Below, in pieces: positions 19,506 through 31,336 of a DNA stretch of 51,703 nt. This DNA is from Candidatus Rokuibacteriota bacterium. Its GTDB lineage: Bacteria; Methylomirabilota; Methylomirabilia; Rokubacteriales; CSP1-6. Numbering within the stretch: position 1 is the stretch's first letter; each line of letters starts with the position of its first letter. The stretch spans positions 1 to 51,703 of the forward strand of contig QHTB01000146.1 of the NCBI GenBank assembly GCA_003220615.1, read 5' to 3'. Below the pieces are notes generated by a model that ran no database searches, was not told the origin of the DNA, and was given only the letters and a program-made list of their open reading frames with translations. The translations under genes were made by a program, and so were the position numbers.

Positions 19506-22313
19506 ATGGACTACAAGCCCACGCTGAATCTGCCGAAAACCGCGTTTCCGATGAAGGCGAACCTGCCGCAGACCGAGCCGCAGATGCTGGCGTGGTGGTC
19601 TCAGATCGGCATCTACAAGCGGCTCCGCGAGGCTGCGACCGATCGCGTGCGGTGGATCCTCCACGACGGCCCCCCCTACGCGAACGGCAACATCCACATG
19701 GGCCACGTCCTCAACAAGGTGCTCAAGGACATCGTGGTGAAGTCACGGACGATGCTGGGCTTCAACGCCGTGTACGTGCCGGGCTTCGACTGTCACGGCC
19801 TGCCCATCGAGCACCAGGTCGACAAGGAGCTCGGCCTCGATCAGCCGGGCGTCGACGTACGGCGCGCGATGGATCCCGTCGAGAAGATCCGACGCTGCCG
19901 CGCGTATGCGCAGAAGTACGTCGACATCCAGAGCGAGGAGTTCCAGCGGCTCGGCGTGTTCGGTGACTGGGAGCACCCGTACCTGACGATGTCGCCCGCC
20001 TACGAGGGCGTGATCGCGCGCGAGTTCGCGCGGCTGGTGGGCCGCGGCCTCGTCTACAAGGGCCTGAAGCCGGTTCACTGGTGCATGTACTGCAAGACCG
20101 CGCTCGCCCAGGCGGAGGTCGAGTACGAGGAGCAGCGGACCCCGTCGGTGTACGTGAAGTTCCCGCTGGTGGCGCCGCTTCCGGCCGCCGCCGGAGCGCC
20201 GGCGTCGCTGGTGATCTGGACGACCACTCCGTGGACGCTTCCGGCCAATCTCGCCATCGCCGTGCATCCCACGGAAGAATACGTGGCGCTGCGCGCGGGC
20301 AACGACGTGCTGATCGTCGCCGCCAAGCTCGCCGATGAGTTCGTCAGGACGGCGAAGCTGACCGGGACTCAGGTCGTCGGCCGCATGCCCGGGCGCGCGC
20401 TGGACGGTCTCGAGTACCGCCATCCGTGGATCGAGCGCACCGGAAAGGTCGCCGTCGCCGACTTCGTCGCGATGGACACGGGCACCGGCCTCGTGCACGT
20501 CGCGCCGGGCCACGGCGAGGAAGACTACGATCTCGGCCGGGCGCTCGGCCTGCGCATCTACAACCCCGTGGACGACGACGGCCGCTTCGTGCGCGAGGTG
20601 GCGCACTTCGCTGGCATGACGGTGTGGGAGGCGAACCCGAAGATCGTCGAGCACCTGCGGCGGATCGGCGCCCTCCTGGCCGAGGTGACGCTGACGCACA
20701 CGTATCCGCACTGCTGGCGCTGCAAGAACCCGACGCTGTTCCGCGCGACCGAGCAGTGGTTCGTCGCCCTCGACCGGCAGGGACTACGCGCGCGGACGCT
20801 CGACGCGATCCGGCGCGACGTGCGCTGGATCCCGACGTGGGGTGAGGACCGGATCTTCAACATGGTGGCCCACCGCCCGGACTGGACGCTGTCGCGGCAG
20901 CGCGTCTGGGGCGTGCCGATCGTCGCCTTCTACTGCGATGGCTGCGACGCGCTCCTGCTGGAGGAGCCCGTCATCGAGCACGTCGCGCGTCTCTTCGGCG
21001 ACGGGCGGGGGATCGAGGAGTGGTACCTCCGAGCGGTGCCCGACCTGCTCCCGCCGGGCACGAGGTGCCGGAAGTGCGGAGGCACCACGTTCCGCAAGGG
21101 GACCGATACCCTCGACGTCTGGTTCGATTCCGGCTGCAGTCACGCCGCCGTGCTGGAGACGCGACCCGAGCTCACGTGGCCCGCTGAGCTCTATCTCGAG
21201 GGCTCGGATCAGCACCGCGGGTGGTTCCACTCCTCGCTGCTCGAGGCGATGGCCACGCGGGAGGCGCCGCCGTACCGCGCGGTGTTGACGTGCGGCTTCG
21301 TCGTGGACGGTGACGGACGGAAGATGTCGAAGTCCGTCGGCAACGTCGTCAGCCCACAGGATCTGCTGCCGAAGTACGGCGCCGAGATCCTCCGCCTCTG
21401 GGTCGCCGCCGAGGACTACACCGAGGACATCCGGCTCTCGTCACTGATCCTCGACCGACTCGCCGACGCCTACCGGCGGATTCGGAACACGTTCCGCTTC
21501 CTGCTCGGGAACCTCAGCGACTTCGATCCCGCGCGCGACCGTCAGCCGTACGCCCGGCTCGACGAGGTGGACCGCTTCGTCCTCGACCGGCTGGCCCGCC
21601 TGATCGACCGCGTCCGGCGCGCGTACGAGGAGTACCAGTTCCATACGGTCTTCCACGCCGTCCACAATTTCTGCGCGGTGGACCTCTCGGCGCTCTATCT
21701 GGACGTGATCAAGGACCGGCTCTACACGTCCGCGCCGACCGATCCACGCCGGCGCGCCGCGCAGACGACGTGCTACGACATCTTCCGCGCGCTGGCCCGA
21801 ATGATGGCGCCGATCCTGACGTTCACCTCCGAGGAGGCGTGGCGGTACGTGCCGGGGGCGCGGGCGGAGAGCGTGCACCTCGAGCGTTTCCCCGAGGTTC
21901 CAGTCGAGTGGCTCGACGATACGCTCGACGCCGAGTGGAGCCGATTGCTCGAGGTCCGGCGCGAGATCGCGAAAGCGCTCGAGACCGCGCGGGCCCAGGG
22001 CCTGATCGGCAGCGGCCTCGAGGCGGCCGTGACGATTGCCGCCGCGCCGGAAGATCTCCCCGAGTTGCTGCGGCGCAAGCGCGACCTGCTGCCGACGCTC
22101 CTGATCGTCTCCCAAGTCGGCTTCGACCGTCCGGCGTCGAAGCCCGCGGTCGTCCACGAGAGCCAGGAGATCCCGGGTCTCGTCATCGGGATCGATCGCG
22201 CCCGCGGCCGCAAGTGCGAGCGCTGCTGGATGTGGACGGAGCGGGTCGGCGAGAGCGCGGCGCATCCCGGCCTCTGCGAGCGCTGCCTGCCCATCGTGAC
22301 CGCGAGGTCATGA
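19506..22313 (+). CDS. ileS: isoleucyl-tRNA synthetase
   Basis: A 935-residue class I synthetase. It begins YKPTLNLPKTAFPMKANL, as in E. coli IleS, and has the HIGH-type motif (NGNIHMGH near 61-68) and KMSKS (GRKMSKSVGN near 605). A C-terminal zinc site (CERCW and CERCL) closes the protein, as in the bacterial type. An upstream ATG at 19491 is in frame, but the family N terminus and a possible extended -10 element favour 19506. The stop overlaps lspA by ATGA. Confidence 0.96.
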   Translation: MDYKPTLNLPKTAFPMKANLPQTEPQMLAWWSQIGIYKRLREAATDRVRWILHDGPPYANGNIHMGHVLNKVLKDIVVKSRTMLGFNAVYVPGFDCHGLPIEHQVDKELGLDQPGVDVRRAMDPVEKIRRCRAYAQKYVDIQSEEFQRLGVFGDWEHPYLTMSPAYEGVIAREFARLVGRGLVYKGLKPVHWCMYCKTALAQAEVEYEEQRTPSVYVKFPLVAPLPAAAGAPASLVIWTTTPWTLPANLAIAVHPTEEYVALRAGNDVLIVAAKLADEFVRTAKLTGTQVVGRMPGRALDGLEYRHPWIERTGKVAVADFVAMDTGTGLVHVAPGHGEEDYDLGRALGLRIYNPVDDDGRFVREVAHFAGMTVWEANPKIVEHLRRIGALLAEVTLTHTYPHCWRCKNPTLFRATEQWFVALDRQGLRARTLDAIRRDVRWIPTWGEDRIFNMVAHRPDWTLSRQRVWGVPIVAFYCDGCDALLLEEPVIEHVARLFGDGRGIEEWYLRAVPDLLPPGTRCRKCGGTTFRKGTDTLDVWFDSGCSHAAVLETRPELTWPAELYLEGSDQHRGWFHSSLLEAMATREAPPYRAVLTCGFVVDGDGRKMSKSVGNVVSPQDLLPKYGAEILRLWVAAEDYTEDIRLSSLILDRLADAYRRIRNTFRFLLGNLSDFDPARDRQPYARLDEVDRFVLDRLARLIDRVRRAYEEYQFHTVFHAVHNFCAVDLSALYLDVIKDRLYTSAPTDPRRRAAQTTCYDIFRALARMMAPILTFTSEEAWRYVPGARAESVHLERFPEVPVEWLDDTLDAEWSRLLEVRREIAKALETARAQGLIGSGLEAAVTIAAAPEDLPELLRRKRDLLPTLLIVSQVGFDRPASKPAVVHESQEIPGLVIGIDRARGRKCERCWMWTERVGESAAHPGLCERCLPIVTARS

Positions 22314-22795
22314 CCGCGGTTCTCGCGGTCGCCGCCGTCGTCGTCGCCCTCGACCAGATCGTCAAGGTCATCGTCCTCGACCGGCTCGCAGTCGGGGTGC
22401 CGGTCCCGATCATCGACGGGTTCCTCTCCTTCACGCTCGTGATGAATCCCGGCCTCGCCTTCGGCTTGCTCGGAGGCCTGCCGACCGCGTGGCGGTGGCT
22501 GGTGGCCCTGCTGTCGATCGTCGCGCTCCTCATCCTCGCGCGGGTGGCCGTGCGCGTGCTGGCCGAGGGCGGCCGCGTGGACACGGTCGCTATTGGGCTG
22601 GTCTTCGGTGGCGCCGTCGGCAACCTCATCGATCGCGCTCGCTTCGGGGCGGTCGTGGACTTCGTCGACGTCTATTTCCGCGGCTTCCACTGGTGGGCGT
22701 TCAACGTTGCCGACTCGGCCATCACCGTCGGGGTCGCGTTGCTCGCCCTGCGTCTGATCGTGAGGCCATCGCCCGAGGCCACGAGCCGGGCGTGA
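22310..22795 (+). CDS. lspA: lipoprotein signal peptidase (SPase II)
   Basis: A 161-residue inner-membrane aspartic protease that removes signal peptides from prolipoproteins. Family blocks are DQIVKVIV near 16, FGGAVGNLIDR near 100-110 and VVDFVDV with FNVADSAI, giving the two catalytic aspartates. Four TM helices are predicted by eye. The ileS-lspA order is a classic pairing. At least one lipoprotein substrate is nearby (11240-11725). Confidence 0.95.
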   Translation: MTAVLAVAAVVVALDQIVKVIVLDRLAVGVPVPIIDGFLSFTLVMNPGLAFGLLGGLPTAWRWLVALLSIVALLILARVAVRVLAEGGRVDTVAIGLVFGGAVGNLIDRARFGAVVDFVDVYFRGFHWWAFNVADSAITVGVALLALRLIVRPSPEATSRA

Positions 22796-23721
22796 CCTCG
22801 AGCCGGCTCACCGTGGGCCGGACGGCGGCGGGCGCGAGGCTCGATCGCTGGCTCGCCGAGTCGCTGCCCGATCTCTCGCGCTCCCGCATCCAGCACCTGA
22901 TCGCCGGCCAACACGTCACCGTGAACGGCGCGGCCACCAAGGCGTCGCACCGGCTGCACGGTGGCGAGACGATCGAGATCGACGTGCCGCCGCTGCCGCC
23001 GGATGACCTCGTCCCCGAGCCGATCGCTCTCACCGTCCTCCACGAGGACGACCACGTCCTCGTGATCGACAAGCCGGCCGGCATGGTCGTGCACCCCGGG
23101 GCTGGCAACGCCACCGGGACGCTGGCCGCCGCGGCCCTGGCTCACGCGCCGGCGATCGCCGGGGTCGGCGGACCCCGGCGGCCTGGCATCGTGCACCGGC
23201 TCGACAAGGACACGTCCGGCGTTCTCGTGATGGCGAAGACGCGCGCGGCCTACGAGGGGCTCACGGCCCAACTCGTAGAGCGATCGGTCACGCGGCGCTA
23301 TGTCGCGGTCGTCCACGGCAGGGTCGGCCTCACCGCCGGTGTGGTCGACGCGCCGATGGGCCGCGATCCGAGCCATCGCCAGCGCATGGCGGTGCGACCA
23401 GCCGGCAAGGGCAAGCGCGCCGTGACGCACTACCGCGTCGTCGAGCGCTTCCCTCACTTCACGTACCTGGAGCTCAGGCTCGAAACGGGACGGACTCATC
23501 AGATCAGGGTCCACATGGCATCGCTTGGCCATCCGATCGTCGGCGACCGAACGTACGGGCGCTCGCACGGCAAGCAACCGATCGCCTCCGAGGGCCTCGC
23601 GCTGCACGCGGTCACGCTGGCGTTCCTGCACCCGATTTCGCAGAAACGGTTGGAGTTTACTGCGGCATTTCCGCTACGACTGGAGCGGCTCCTGTCTCAA
23701 TTGCGCACCATGATTCGGTGA
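22792..23721 (+). CDS. rluD: RluD-type 23S rRNA pseudouridine synthase
   Basis: A 309-residue protein with an N-terminal S4 RNA-binding domain (LDRWLAESLPDLSRSRIQHLI) and a catalytic domain containing HRLDKDTSGVLVMAK, whose Asp is the nucleophile. GRTHQIRVHMASLGHPIVGD completes the RluA/RluD pattern. It probably makes pseudouridines in 23S helix 69. GTG at 22792 overlaps the lspA stop. The exact target (RluD rather than another paralogue) is inferred from length and the S4 domain. Confidence 0.9.
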   Translation: MTSSRLTVGRTAAGARLDRWLAESLPDLSRSRIQHLIAGQHVTVNGAATKASHRLHGGETIEIDVPPLPPDDLVPEPIALTVLHEDDHVLVIDKPAGMVVHPGAGNATGTLAAAALAHAPAIAGVGGPRRPGIVHRLDKDTSGVLVMAKTRAAYEGLTAQLVERSVTRRYVAVVHGRVGLTAGVVDAPMGRDPSHRQRMAVRPAGKGKRAVTHYRVVERFPHFTYLELRLETGRTHQIRVHMASLGHPIVGDRTYGRSHGKQPIASEGLALHAVTLAFLHPISQKRLEFTAAFPLRLERLLSQLRTMIR

Positions 23722-23786
23722 ACCGGCCAGTTTTCGGGTATGGCGCATGGATTGCTCGAATGCTAGGTTGGACATTCGTAAGTCTC

Positions 23787-23792
23787 TAGAAT
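23787..23792 (+). promoter_or_regulatory. possible -10 box for glmU-glmS
   Basis: TAGAAT lies 12 bases before the glmU ATG, in an 83-base gap that is AT-rich by local standards. No clear -35 box is present at 16-18 bases. The GAGGGG ribosome site directly follows it. Confidence 0.35.
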
Positions 23793-23804
23793 GAGGGGCA
23801 TCCG

Positions 23805-25181
23805 ATGGATGCAGTGACCGCCATCATCCTTGCTGCCGGCGAGGGCAAGCGCATGCGCTCGCGCCAGCCGAAGATCCTGCACCGCCTCTGTGGTCGGCCT
23901 CTGGTCGGCTACCCCCTGCGGCTGGCCAGGACTTTCGCCGATCGGGTGGTGATGGTCGTCCCGCCGAGTGCCGATGGCGTCGCCCAGGTGGCGGGAGAGG
24001 GCGTCCTCACCGTGGTCCAGCGCGAACGTCTCGGCACCGGTCACGCCGTGGTCCAGGCCAAGGATGCGTGCGGCGAGGGGACCATCCTGGTCCTGCCGGG
24101 CGACATGCCGCTCCTGACCGTCGAGACCATCGAGCGCCTGCTGAATCACCACAAGGCCGCGTCCGCCGCCGCCACGCTCCTGACCGCGATCGTGGACAAC
24201 CCTGCCGGCTACGGCCGGGTGCTTCGCCAGCGCGGCCGCGTGGCCCGCATCGTGGAGGACCGTGACGCCACCGACGACCAGAAGAAGATCAACGAGATCG
24301 GCACATCGGTCTACTGCTTCGATGCCCGCCGGCTCTGGTCGGCGTTGGCCGAGGTTCGGCCGGACAACGACCAGGGCGAGTACTACCTGACCGACGTCGT
24401 GGCCATCCTGTCCCGCGCCGGTGCGACCGTGGAGGCGGTGACGGTGGCCGACCCGTCCGAGGCCCAGGGCGTGAACGACCGCAAGCAGCTCGCGGCGGTC
24501 GCCGTGGTTCAGCGTCGGCGGATCCTCGATCGGCTGATGGAGAGCGGCGTGACCATCGTCGATCCGGCCAGCACCTACATCGAGGACACGGTGACGATCG
24601 GGCCCGACACTGTCGTCCAGCCGCAGACGGTGATCGAAGGCGCGACCGTGATCGGCAGCGAGTGCGTCATCGGCGCCGGCTCGCACGTGAGCGGGAGCCG
24701 TCTCGCTGATCGCGTGGTGCTCAAGCCGTACAGCATCATCGAGGAAGCCGCGATCGACGAGGACGCCACCCTCGGCCCCTTCTGCCATCTCCGGCCGGGC
24801 TGCCACATCGGCGCCGGCGCCGAGATCGGCAACTTCGCGGAGCTGAAGAAGTCGCGAGTCGGCAAGAAGACCAAGATCCATCACGTATCCTACATGGGCG
24901 ACGCCACGCTCGGTGAGCGCGTCAACGTGGGCGCCGGCACCATCACCTGCAACTACGACGGACAGCGCAAGCACCCGACGGTCATCGGCGATGGAGTCTT
25001 TGTCGGGACGAACTCCAGCCTGGTGGCGCCGCTCACGATCGGCGAGGGCGCCTACGTGGCGGCCGGATCAGTGATCACCCGGGACGTTCCGCCGGGAGCG
25101 CTCGCGCTGGAACGGAGCCCCCAGGTCGTCAAAGACGGCTGGGCGGCCAAGCGCAAGTCGAACACGCGGAAGGGCGACTGA
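23805..25181 (+). CDS. glmU: bifunctional UDP-GlcNAc pyrophosphorylase / GlcN-1-P acetyltransferase
   Basis: A 458-residue cytoplasmic enzyme for the last two steps to UDP-GlcNAc. The uridyltransferase domain begins ILAAGEGKRMRS, and the GTGHAVVQA and PGDMPLL blocks follow. The C-terminal left-handed beta helix starts near 255 with hexapeptide repeats (VTIGPDTVVQPQTVIEGATV). GNFAELKKSRVG and GAGTITCNYDG are acetyltransferase active-site blocks. ATG follows GAGGGG. The glmS start is 2 bases after its stop, so the pathway enzymes are co-expressed. Confidence 0.96.
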   Translation: MDAVTAIILAAGEGKRMRSRQPKILHRLCGRPLVGYPLRLARTFADRVVMVVPPSADGVAQVAGEGVLTVVQRERLGTGHAVVQAKDACGEGTILVLPGDMPLLTVETIERLLNHHKAASAAATLLTAIVDNPAGYGRVLRQRGRVARIVEDRDATDDQKKINEIGTSVYCFDARRLWSALAEVRPDNDQGEYYLTDVVAILSRAGATVEAVTVADPSEAQGVNDRKQLAAVAVVQRRRILDRLMESGVTIVDPASTYIEDTVTIGPDTVVQPQTVIEGATVIGSECVIGAGSHVSGSRLADRVVLKPYSIIEEAAIDEDATLGPFCHLRPGCHIGAGAEIGNFAELKKSRVGKKTKIHHVSYMGDATLGERVNVGAGTITCNYDGQRKHPTVIGDGVFVGTNSSLVAPLTIGEGAYVAAGSVITRDVPPGALALERSPQVVKDGWAAKRKSNTRKGD

Positions 25182-25183
25182 CT

Positions 25184-27025
<1,842 letters not shown>

Positions 27026-27027
27026 CG

Positions 27028-27399
27028 ACGGACCGCCTCTTCTTCGGCATCGGTTCGCTCTCGGCGTTCATCGCCGTCGCCCTCGGCGCTTTCGCGGCTC
27101 ATGGCCTTCGCGGCCGACTCACTTCCGACATGCTCGCCGTCTTCGAGACGGGCGTGCGCTATCACATGTTCCACGCGCTCGCGCTCTTCGCGGTGGCGTG
27201 GGAGTGCACGCGCGGCCCGGGCCAGGGCGCCATCATCGCCGGCTGGCTGTTCGTAGCCGGCACGATGATCTTCTCAGGCAGCCTGTACCTCCTGGCGATC
27301 AGCGGCTGGAGGTGGCTCGGCATGATCACCCCGCTCGGCGGCCTGTGCTTCCTGGCCGGGTGGGTCGTCCTCGGGTGGAGGGCGTTCAGCGCCGGGTAA
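27028..27399 (+). CDS. DUF423 small membrane protein, apparent ACG start
   Basis: This is a 123-residue polytopic protein of the DUF423 family if translation begins at ACG 27028: (M)DRLFFGIGSLSAF, then VALGAFAAHGL, FETGVRYHMFHALAL and MIFSGSLYLLA, all typical. The frame is open from 26998, but no ATG, GTG, TTG or CTG occurs before ATG 27130, which would cut off the first conserved helix. GGAG (27019-27022) lies 5 bases before the ACG, and the ACG is 3 bases past the glmS stop, both as expected of a real start. A point change from ATG, or a sequence error, is the alternative. Function unknown. Confidence 0.75.
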   Translation, partial: TDRLFFGIGSLSAFIAVALGAFAAHGLRGRLTSDMLAVFETGVRYHMFHALALFAVAWECTRGPGQGAIIAGWLFVAGTMIFSGSLYLLAISGWRWLGMITPLGGLCFLAGWVVLGWRAFSAG

Positions 27400-27412
27400 T
27401 TCCCGGTACAAT
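27392..27412 (+). promoter_or_regulatory. palindrome and -10 box before uvrD
   Basis: CCGGG-TAATT-CCCGG (27392-27406) is a perfect inverted repeat directly followed by TACAAT (27407-27412). The TACAAT would place the transcription start at about GTG 27419. The -35 region is weak (TTCAGC 27385-27390). A repressor-type operator or a DUF423 transcript end are both possible. Confidence 0.4.
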
Positions 27413-27418
27413 GTGCCG

Positions 27419-29584
27419 GTGCCGGCAGGTCTGGAACGTCTCCTCGATGATCTGAACCCCGCGCAACGCGAAGCCGTCACCTACGGAGAAGGGCCACTCC
27501 TCGTCCTCGCCGGCGCGGGCAGCGGCAAGACGCGGGTCATCGCCTACCGCATCGCGTGGCTGACCGCGTCCCAGGGCATGTCCCCGCGGAATCTCCTCGC
27601 CGTCACGTTCACCAACAAGGCCGCCGGCGAGATGGCCCGGCGAGTGGAGGGCCTGCTCCGGCCCGTCGGCGTCGGCGCGCCGCTCATCGCCACCTTCCAC
27701 TCGGCGTGCGTGCGCATCCTCCGCCAGCACGGCAAGCACATCGGGCTGCCGTCGCACTTCACGATCTACGACGAGGACGACCGCCTCGCGCTCGTGAAGG
27801 AATGCATGAAGGAGGGAGAGCTGGCCGAGCGGTCGTTCACGCCGAGCGGCGCCGTCCATCGGATCTCCTACATGAAGAACCAGATGATCAGCGTGGCGGA
27901 TGCCCTCCGGGACGCGCGCGGTCCGTGGGAGAAGAAGGCGGCCCTCGTGTACTCGCGCTACGAGAAGCGCATGAAAGAGGTCGGCGCGGTGGACTTCGAC
28001 GACCTGCTGCTCTGCACCGTGCGGCTGTACGAGACGGTGCCGGAAGCGCTCGCGTGGTACCGCGGACTCTGGCGCCACATGCTGGTGGACGAGTACCAGG
28101 ACACGAACCGCGCGCAGTACAAGATGATCCGCCTGCTCACCGCCGAGCATCGGAACATCTGCGTCGTCGGCGATCCCGACCAGTCGATTTATAAATTCCG
28201 CGGTGCCGACATCCGCAACGTGCTCGAGTTCGAGCAGGACTACCCCGGAACGAAAGTGGTTCGCCTCGAGCAGAACTACCGCTCGACGCAGCGGATCCTG
28301 TCGCTGGCCTCGGCCGTGATCGCGCACAACGTTCAGCGAAAGGACAAGACGCTGTGGACCGAGAACGCAGAAGGCGACACGGCGCGGCTCTATCGGGCCT
28401 GGGACGAGCACGAGGAGTCGAACTTCGTCGCTCAGACGATCCTCACCGTGCGCGGCGAGGGGGTGCCGTGGCACGGCGTCGCCGTCTTCTACCGGACCAA
28501 CGCCCAGTCGCGCGTGCTCGAGGACGCGCTGCGCCGGGCGCGCATCCCCTACGTGATCGTCGGTGGCGTCCGGTTCTACGAGCGACGAGAGATCAAGGAC
28601 ACGCTGGCGTACCTGCGGCTGCTCGTGAACCCGGCCGATGACGTGGCCTTCCGGCGCGCGGTCGGCGCCCCCACCCGCGGGATCGGCGCCACCACGCTGG
28701 CCCGGCTCGACGAGGTCGCGGCGCGCGACAGCAAGCCACTGCTCGCCCTCGCCGCCGAGCCTCCGCTCGACATCCGCGGCAAGGCCTCCCGCGGGCTCGA
28801 GGAGTTCGCCGGGCTCATCCGCAAGCTCGCCGCCGATCGGGCCGCGCTTCCACCTCCCGCGCTGATCGACGTGCTCCTCAACGCCTCCGGCTATCGGAAG
28901 AGCCTCGAAGACGATCGCTCGCCCGAGTCCGAGGCTCGGCTGGAGAACCTCGAGGAGCTGATCGCCGCCGCCGAGGATTACACCCACGCCACGGAAGGCG
29001 CCACGCTGGAAGGCTTTCTCGATTCGGTCGCGCTGATGAGCGACATCGACGAGCTGAAGGACGCCGACTCCCGCGTCACGCTCATGACTCTCCACTCGGC
29101 CAAGGGCCTCGAGTTTCCCGCCGTCTTCCTCACCGGCCTCGAGGAGGGCGTGTTCCCCCATGCGCGGTCGCTCGAGGATCCCGAGGAGATCGAGGAAGAG
29201 CGCCGGCTCTGCTATGTTGGCGTCACGCGCGCCCGCGAGCGGCTCTACCTCACGTACGCGCTGCACCGGCGTGTCCACGGATATGGCGTGGGCGAGCCGT
29301 CGCGCTTCCTGCGCGAGATGCCGGAGGAGCACCTGACGTCGCTCAACGCGCGGCCGGAGCCGCGCGGCGGGGTCGTGTGCGAGCCGGACCCGACCTTCGG
29401 CGAGCCGCTCGGCGACGATCTGCCGTTTCGCGTGGGCGCGCGCGTTCGGCACGCGCGCTGGGGCGAGGGGATGGTCGTCGGCATCGAGAAGGAGGGCGGC
29501 GACACGATCGTCACCGTCCGCTTCGCCAGCGTTGGCCGGAAGCGGCTGTCGCTCCAGTACGCGCATCTGGAGGAGATGGACTGA
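27419..29584 (+). CDS. pcrA: UvrD/PcrA/Rep-type DNA helicase
   Basis: A 721-residue superfamily 1A 3'-5' helicase. Motifs: Q-motif LNPAQREAV, Walker A AGAGSGKT, DEYQDTN (motif II), GDPDQSIYKFRGA (motif III), QNYRST (motif IV), TLHSAKGLEF (motif V) and CYVGVTRARERL (motif VI). The last 60 residues (RVGARVRHARWGEGMVVGIE) form the tudor-like C-terminal domain of PcrA. GTG codons at 27413 and 27419 are both possible; the second coincides with the predicted transcript start. The stop overlaps gatC (TGATG). Confidence 0.93.
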   Translation: MPAGLERLLDDLNPAQREAVTYGEGPLLVLAGAGSGKTRVIAYRIAWLTASQGMSPRNLLAVTFTNKAAGEMARRVEGLLRPVGVGAPLIATFHSACVRILRQHGKHIGLPSHFTIYDEDDRLALVKECMKEGELAERSFTPSGAVHRISYMKNQMISVADALRDARGPWEKKAALVYSRYEKRMKEVGAVDFDDLLLCTVRLYETVPEALAWYRGLWRHMLVDEYQDTNRAQYKMIRLLTAEHRNICVVGDPDQSIYKFRGADIRNVLEFEQDYPGTKVVRLEQNYRSTQRILSLASAVIAHNVQRKDKTLWTENAEGDTARLYRAWDEHEESNFVAQTILTVRGEGVPWHGVAVFYRTNAQSRVLEDALRRARIPYVIVGGVRFYERREIKDTLAYLRLLVNPADDVAFRRAVGAPTRGIGATTLARLDEVAARDSKPLLALAAEPPLDIRGKASRGLEEFAGLIRKLAADRAALPPPALIDVLLNASGYRKSLEDDRSPESEARLENLEELIAAAEDYTHATEGATLEGFLDSVALMSDIDELKDADSRVTLMTLHSAKGLEFPAVFLTGLEEGVFPHARSLEDPEEIEEERRLCYVGVTRARERLYLTYALHRRVHGYGVGEPSRFLREMPEEHLTSLNARPEPRGGVVCEPDPTFGEPLGDDLPFRVGARVRHARWGEGMVVGIEKEGGDTIVTVRFASVGRKRLSLQYAHLEEMD

Positions 29585-29871
29585 TGATCGGCGACAAGGA
29601 CGTCGAGCACGTCGCCCGGCTCGCCCGGCTCGCGCTCACCGAGAGCGAGCGCGCGCGGATGCGCGAGCAGCTCTCGGCGATCCTCCAGTACATCGACAAG
29701 CTGAAGGCGGTCGACGTGGAGGGCGTGGAGCCGACCTCTCACGCCGTCCCGCTCCTCAACGTCATGCGCGACGACGAGCCCGCGCCGTGCTTGCCCCAGT
29801 CCGAGGCGCTCGCCAACGCTCCCGATCGCGTGGGCGAGTTCTTCCGGGTCCCGCGGATCATTGAAGACTGA
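29584..29871 (+). CDS. gatC: Asp/Glu-tRNA amidotransferase subunit C
   Basis: A 95-residue subunit that stabilises GatA-GatB. It shows [20 protein letters not shown], then the [22 protein letters not shown] block and ends with [10 protein letters not shown], all typical. The start overlaps the helicase stop by one base; the end overlaps gatA by 11 bases. With GatA and GatB it amidates Glu-tRNA(Gln) and/or Asp-tRNA(Asn). Confidence 0.94.
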   Translation: MIGDKDVEHVARLARLALTESERARMREQLSAILQYIDKLKAVDVEGVEPTSHAVPLLNVMRDDEPAPCLPQSEALANAPDRVGEFFRVPRIIED

Positions 29872-31336
29872 CGCGAAACCCCACCTGACCCAGCTCACGA
29901 TCCACGAGCTGGTCGACGCCTATCGGGCGGGATCTACCACGCCGACCGCGGCGACCGAGGCCTATCTCGCCCGGATCGCCGCTCACGACGACAAGGTCGG
30001 GGGCTATCTCACCGTCACGCGCGAAGAGGCGCTGGCCCAGGCGCACGCCGCCGACGAGCGATATCGCAAGGGCATCCCGCGCGGGCCGCTCGACGGCGCG
30101 CCGTTCGCGATCAAGGACGTGTTCTGTACGCGCGGCATCCGCACCACGTGCGGGTCGAAGATCCTCGACGGGTTCGTTCCGCCCTACGACGCCACCGTGG
30201 TGACGAAGCTGAAGGAGGCGGGCGCCGTCGTGCTCGGCAAGACGAACATGGACGAATTCGCGATGGGCTCGTCCACCGAGCATTCGGGATTCAAGCTCAC
30301 GCGCAATCCGTGGGACCTCGCCCGCGTGCCCGGAGGGTCGTCAGGAGGCTCGGCGGCTGCGGTGGCCGGCGATCTCGCGGTGGCCGCGCTCGGGACGGAT
30401 ACCGGAGGATCGGTACGGCAGCCCGCGGCATTCTGTGGCGTCGTTGGCCTGAAACCGACGTACGGCCGCGTCTCCCGCTACGGGCTCGTGGCGTTCGCGT
30501 CGTCGCTCGATCACGTCGGCCCGCTCACCCGCGACGTCCAGGACGCGGCGCTCGTGCTCGAGACGATCGCTGGCCTCGACCCGCACGACTCGACGTCGGT
30601 ACCCGAGGCCGTGCCGCACTATGCCGCGGCGCTGACCGGCGACGTGCGGGGCATCAAGATCGGTGTGCCGAAGGAGTACTTCACGCCGGGCATGGACGCC
30701 GACGTGCAGCGCTCGGTGCGCGAGGCCATCGCGGCGCTCGAGAAGCTGGGCGCGGCCACCGAGGAGATCTCGCTGCCGATGACCGACTACGGGATAGCGG
30801 TGTACTACATCATCGCGCCGGCGGAGGCCTCGTCGAACCTCGCCCGCTACGACGGCGTGAAGTACGGGCTGCGCGTACCGGGCGGGAAAGACCTGATCGA
30901 CATGGTGAGCCGCACGCGCGCGGCGGGTTTCGGCGCCGAGGTCAAGCGCCGGATCGTCCTCGGAACCTACGCGCTCTCGGCCGGCTATTACGACGCCTAC
31001 TACGGCCGCGCCCAGAAGGTACGCACGCTGGTGCGCCGCGACTTCGAGCGCGCCTTCGCTCGCGTCGACCTGATCGTCGCTCCGACCACGCCCGGCGTTG
31101 CCTTCAGGCACGGCGAGAGGGAAGATCCGCTCTCCATGTACCTGAACGACGTCTTCACCGTGGGCGCCGACCTGGCCGGGCTGCCGGGCATTTCGGTCCG
31201 CTGCGGCTTCAGCGCGGCCGGACTGCCGATCGGGCTGCAGGTCATCGGCCGCGCCTTCGACGAGTCGCGCGTCCTGCGGGTCGCCCACGCCTACGAGCGG
31301 GCGACCTCCTGGCTCGAGAAGCGACCGCAGCTATGA
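29861..31336 (+). CDS. gatA: Asp/Glu-tRNA amidotransferase subunit A
   Basis: A 491-residue amidase-signature enzyme that frees ammonia from glutamine. The catalytic Lys85 is in PFAIKDVFC, and the Ser-cisSer/Ser pair is in GGSSGGSA plus [12 protein letters not shown] (near 155-180). [17 protein letters not shown] follows, as in GatA. The TTG start at 29861 is inside gatC. The stop overlaps gatB by ATGA. Family length is about 485. Confidence 0.96.
   Translation: MKTDAKPHLTQLTIHELVDAYRAGSTTPTAATEAYLARIAAHDDKVGGYLTVTREEALAQAHAADERYRKGIPRGPLDGAPFAIKDVFCTRGIRTTCGSKILDGFVPPYDATVVTKLKEAGAVVLGKTNMDEFAMGSSTEHSGFKLTRNPWDLARVPGGSSGGSAAAVAGDLAVAALGTDTGGSVRQPAAFCGVVGLKPTYGRVSRYGLVAFASSLDHVGPLTRDVQDAALVLETIAGLDPHDSTSVPEAVPHYAAALTGDVRGIKIGVPKEYFTPGMDADVQRSVREAIAALEKLGAATEEISLPMTDYGIAVYYIIAPAEASSNLARYDGVKYGLRVPGGKDLIDMVSRTRAAGFGAEVKRRIVLGTYALSAGYYDAYYGRAQKVRTLVRRDFERAFARVDLIVAPTTPGVAFRHGEREDPLSMYLNDVFTVGADLAGLPGISVRCGFSAAGLPIGLQVIGRAFDESRVLRVAHAYERATSWLEKRPQL

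Noticed and set aside
25182..25183. glmS ribozyme
   Set aside because: Only 2 bases separate glmU and glmS, leaving no room for the ribozyme.
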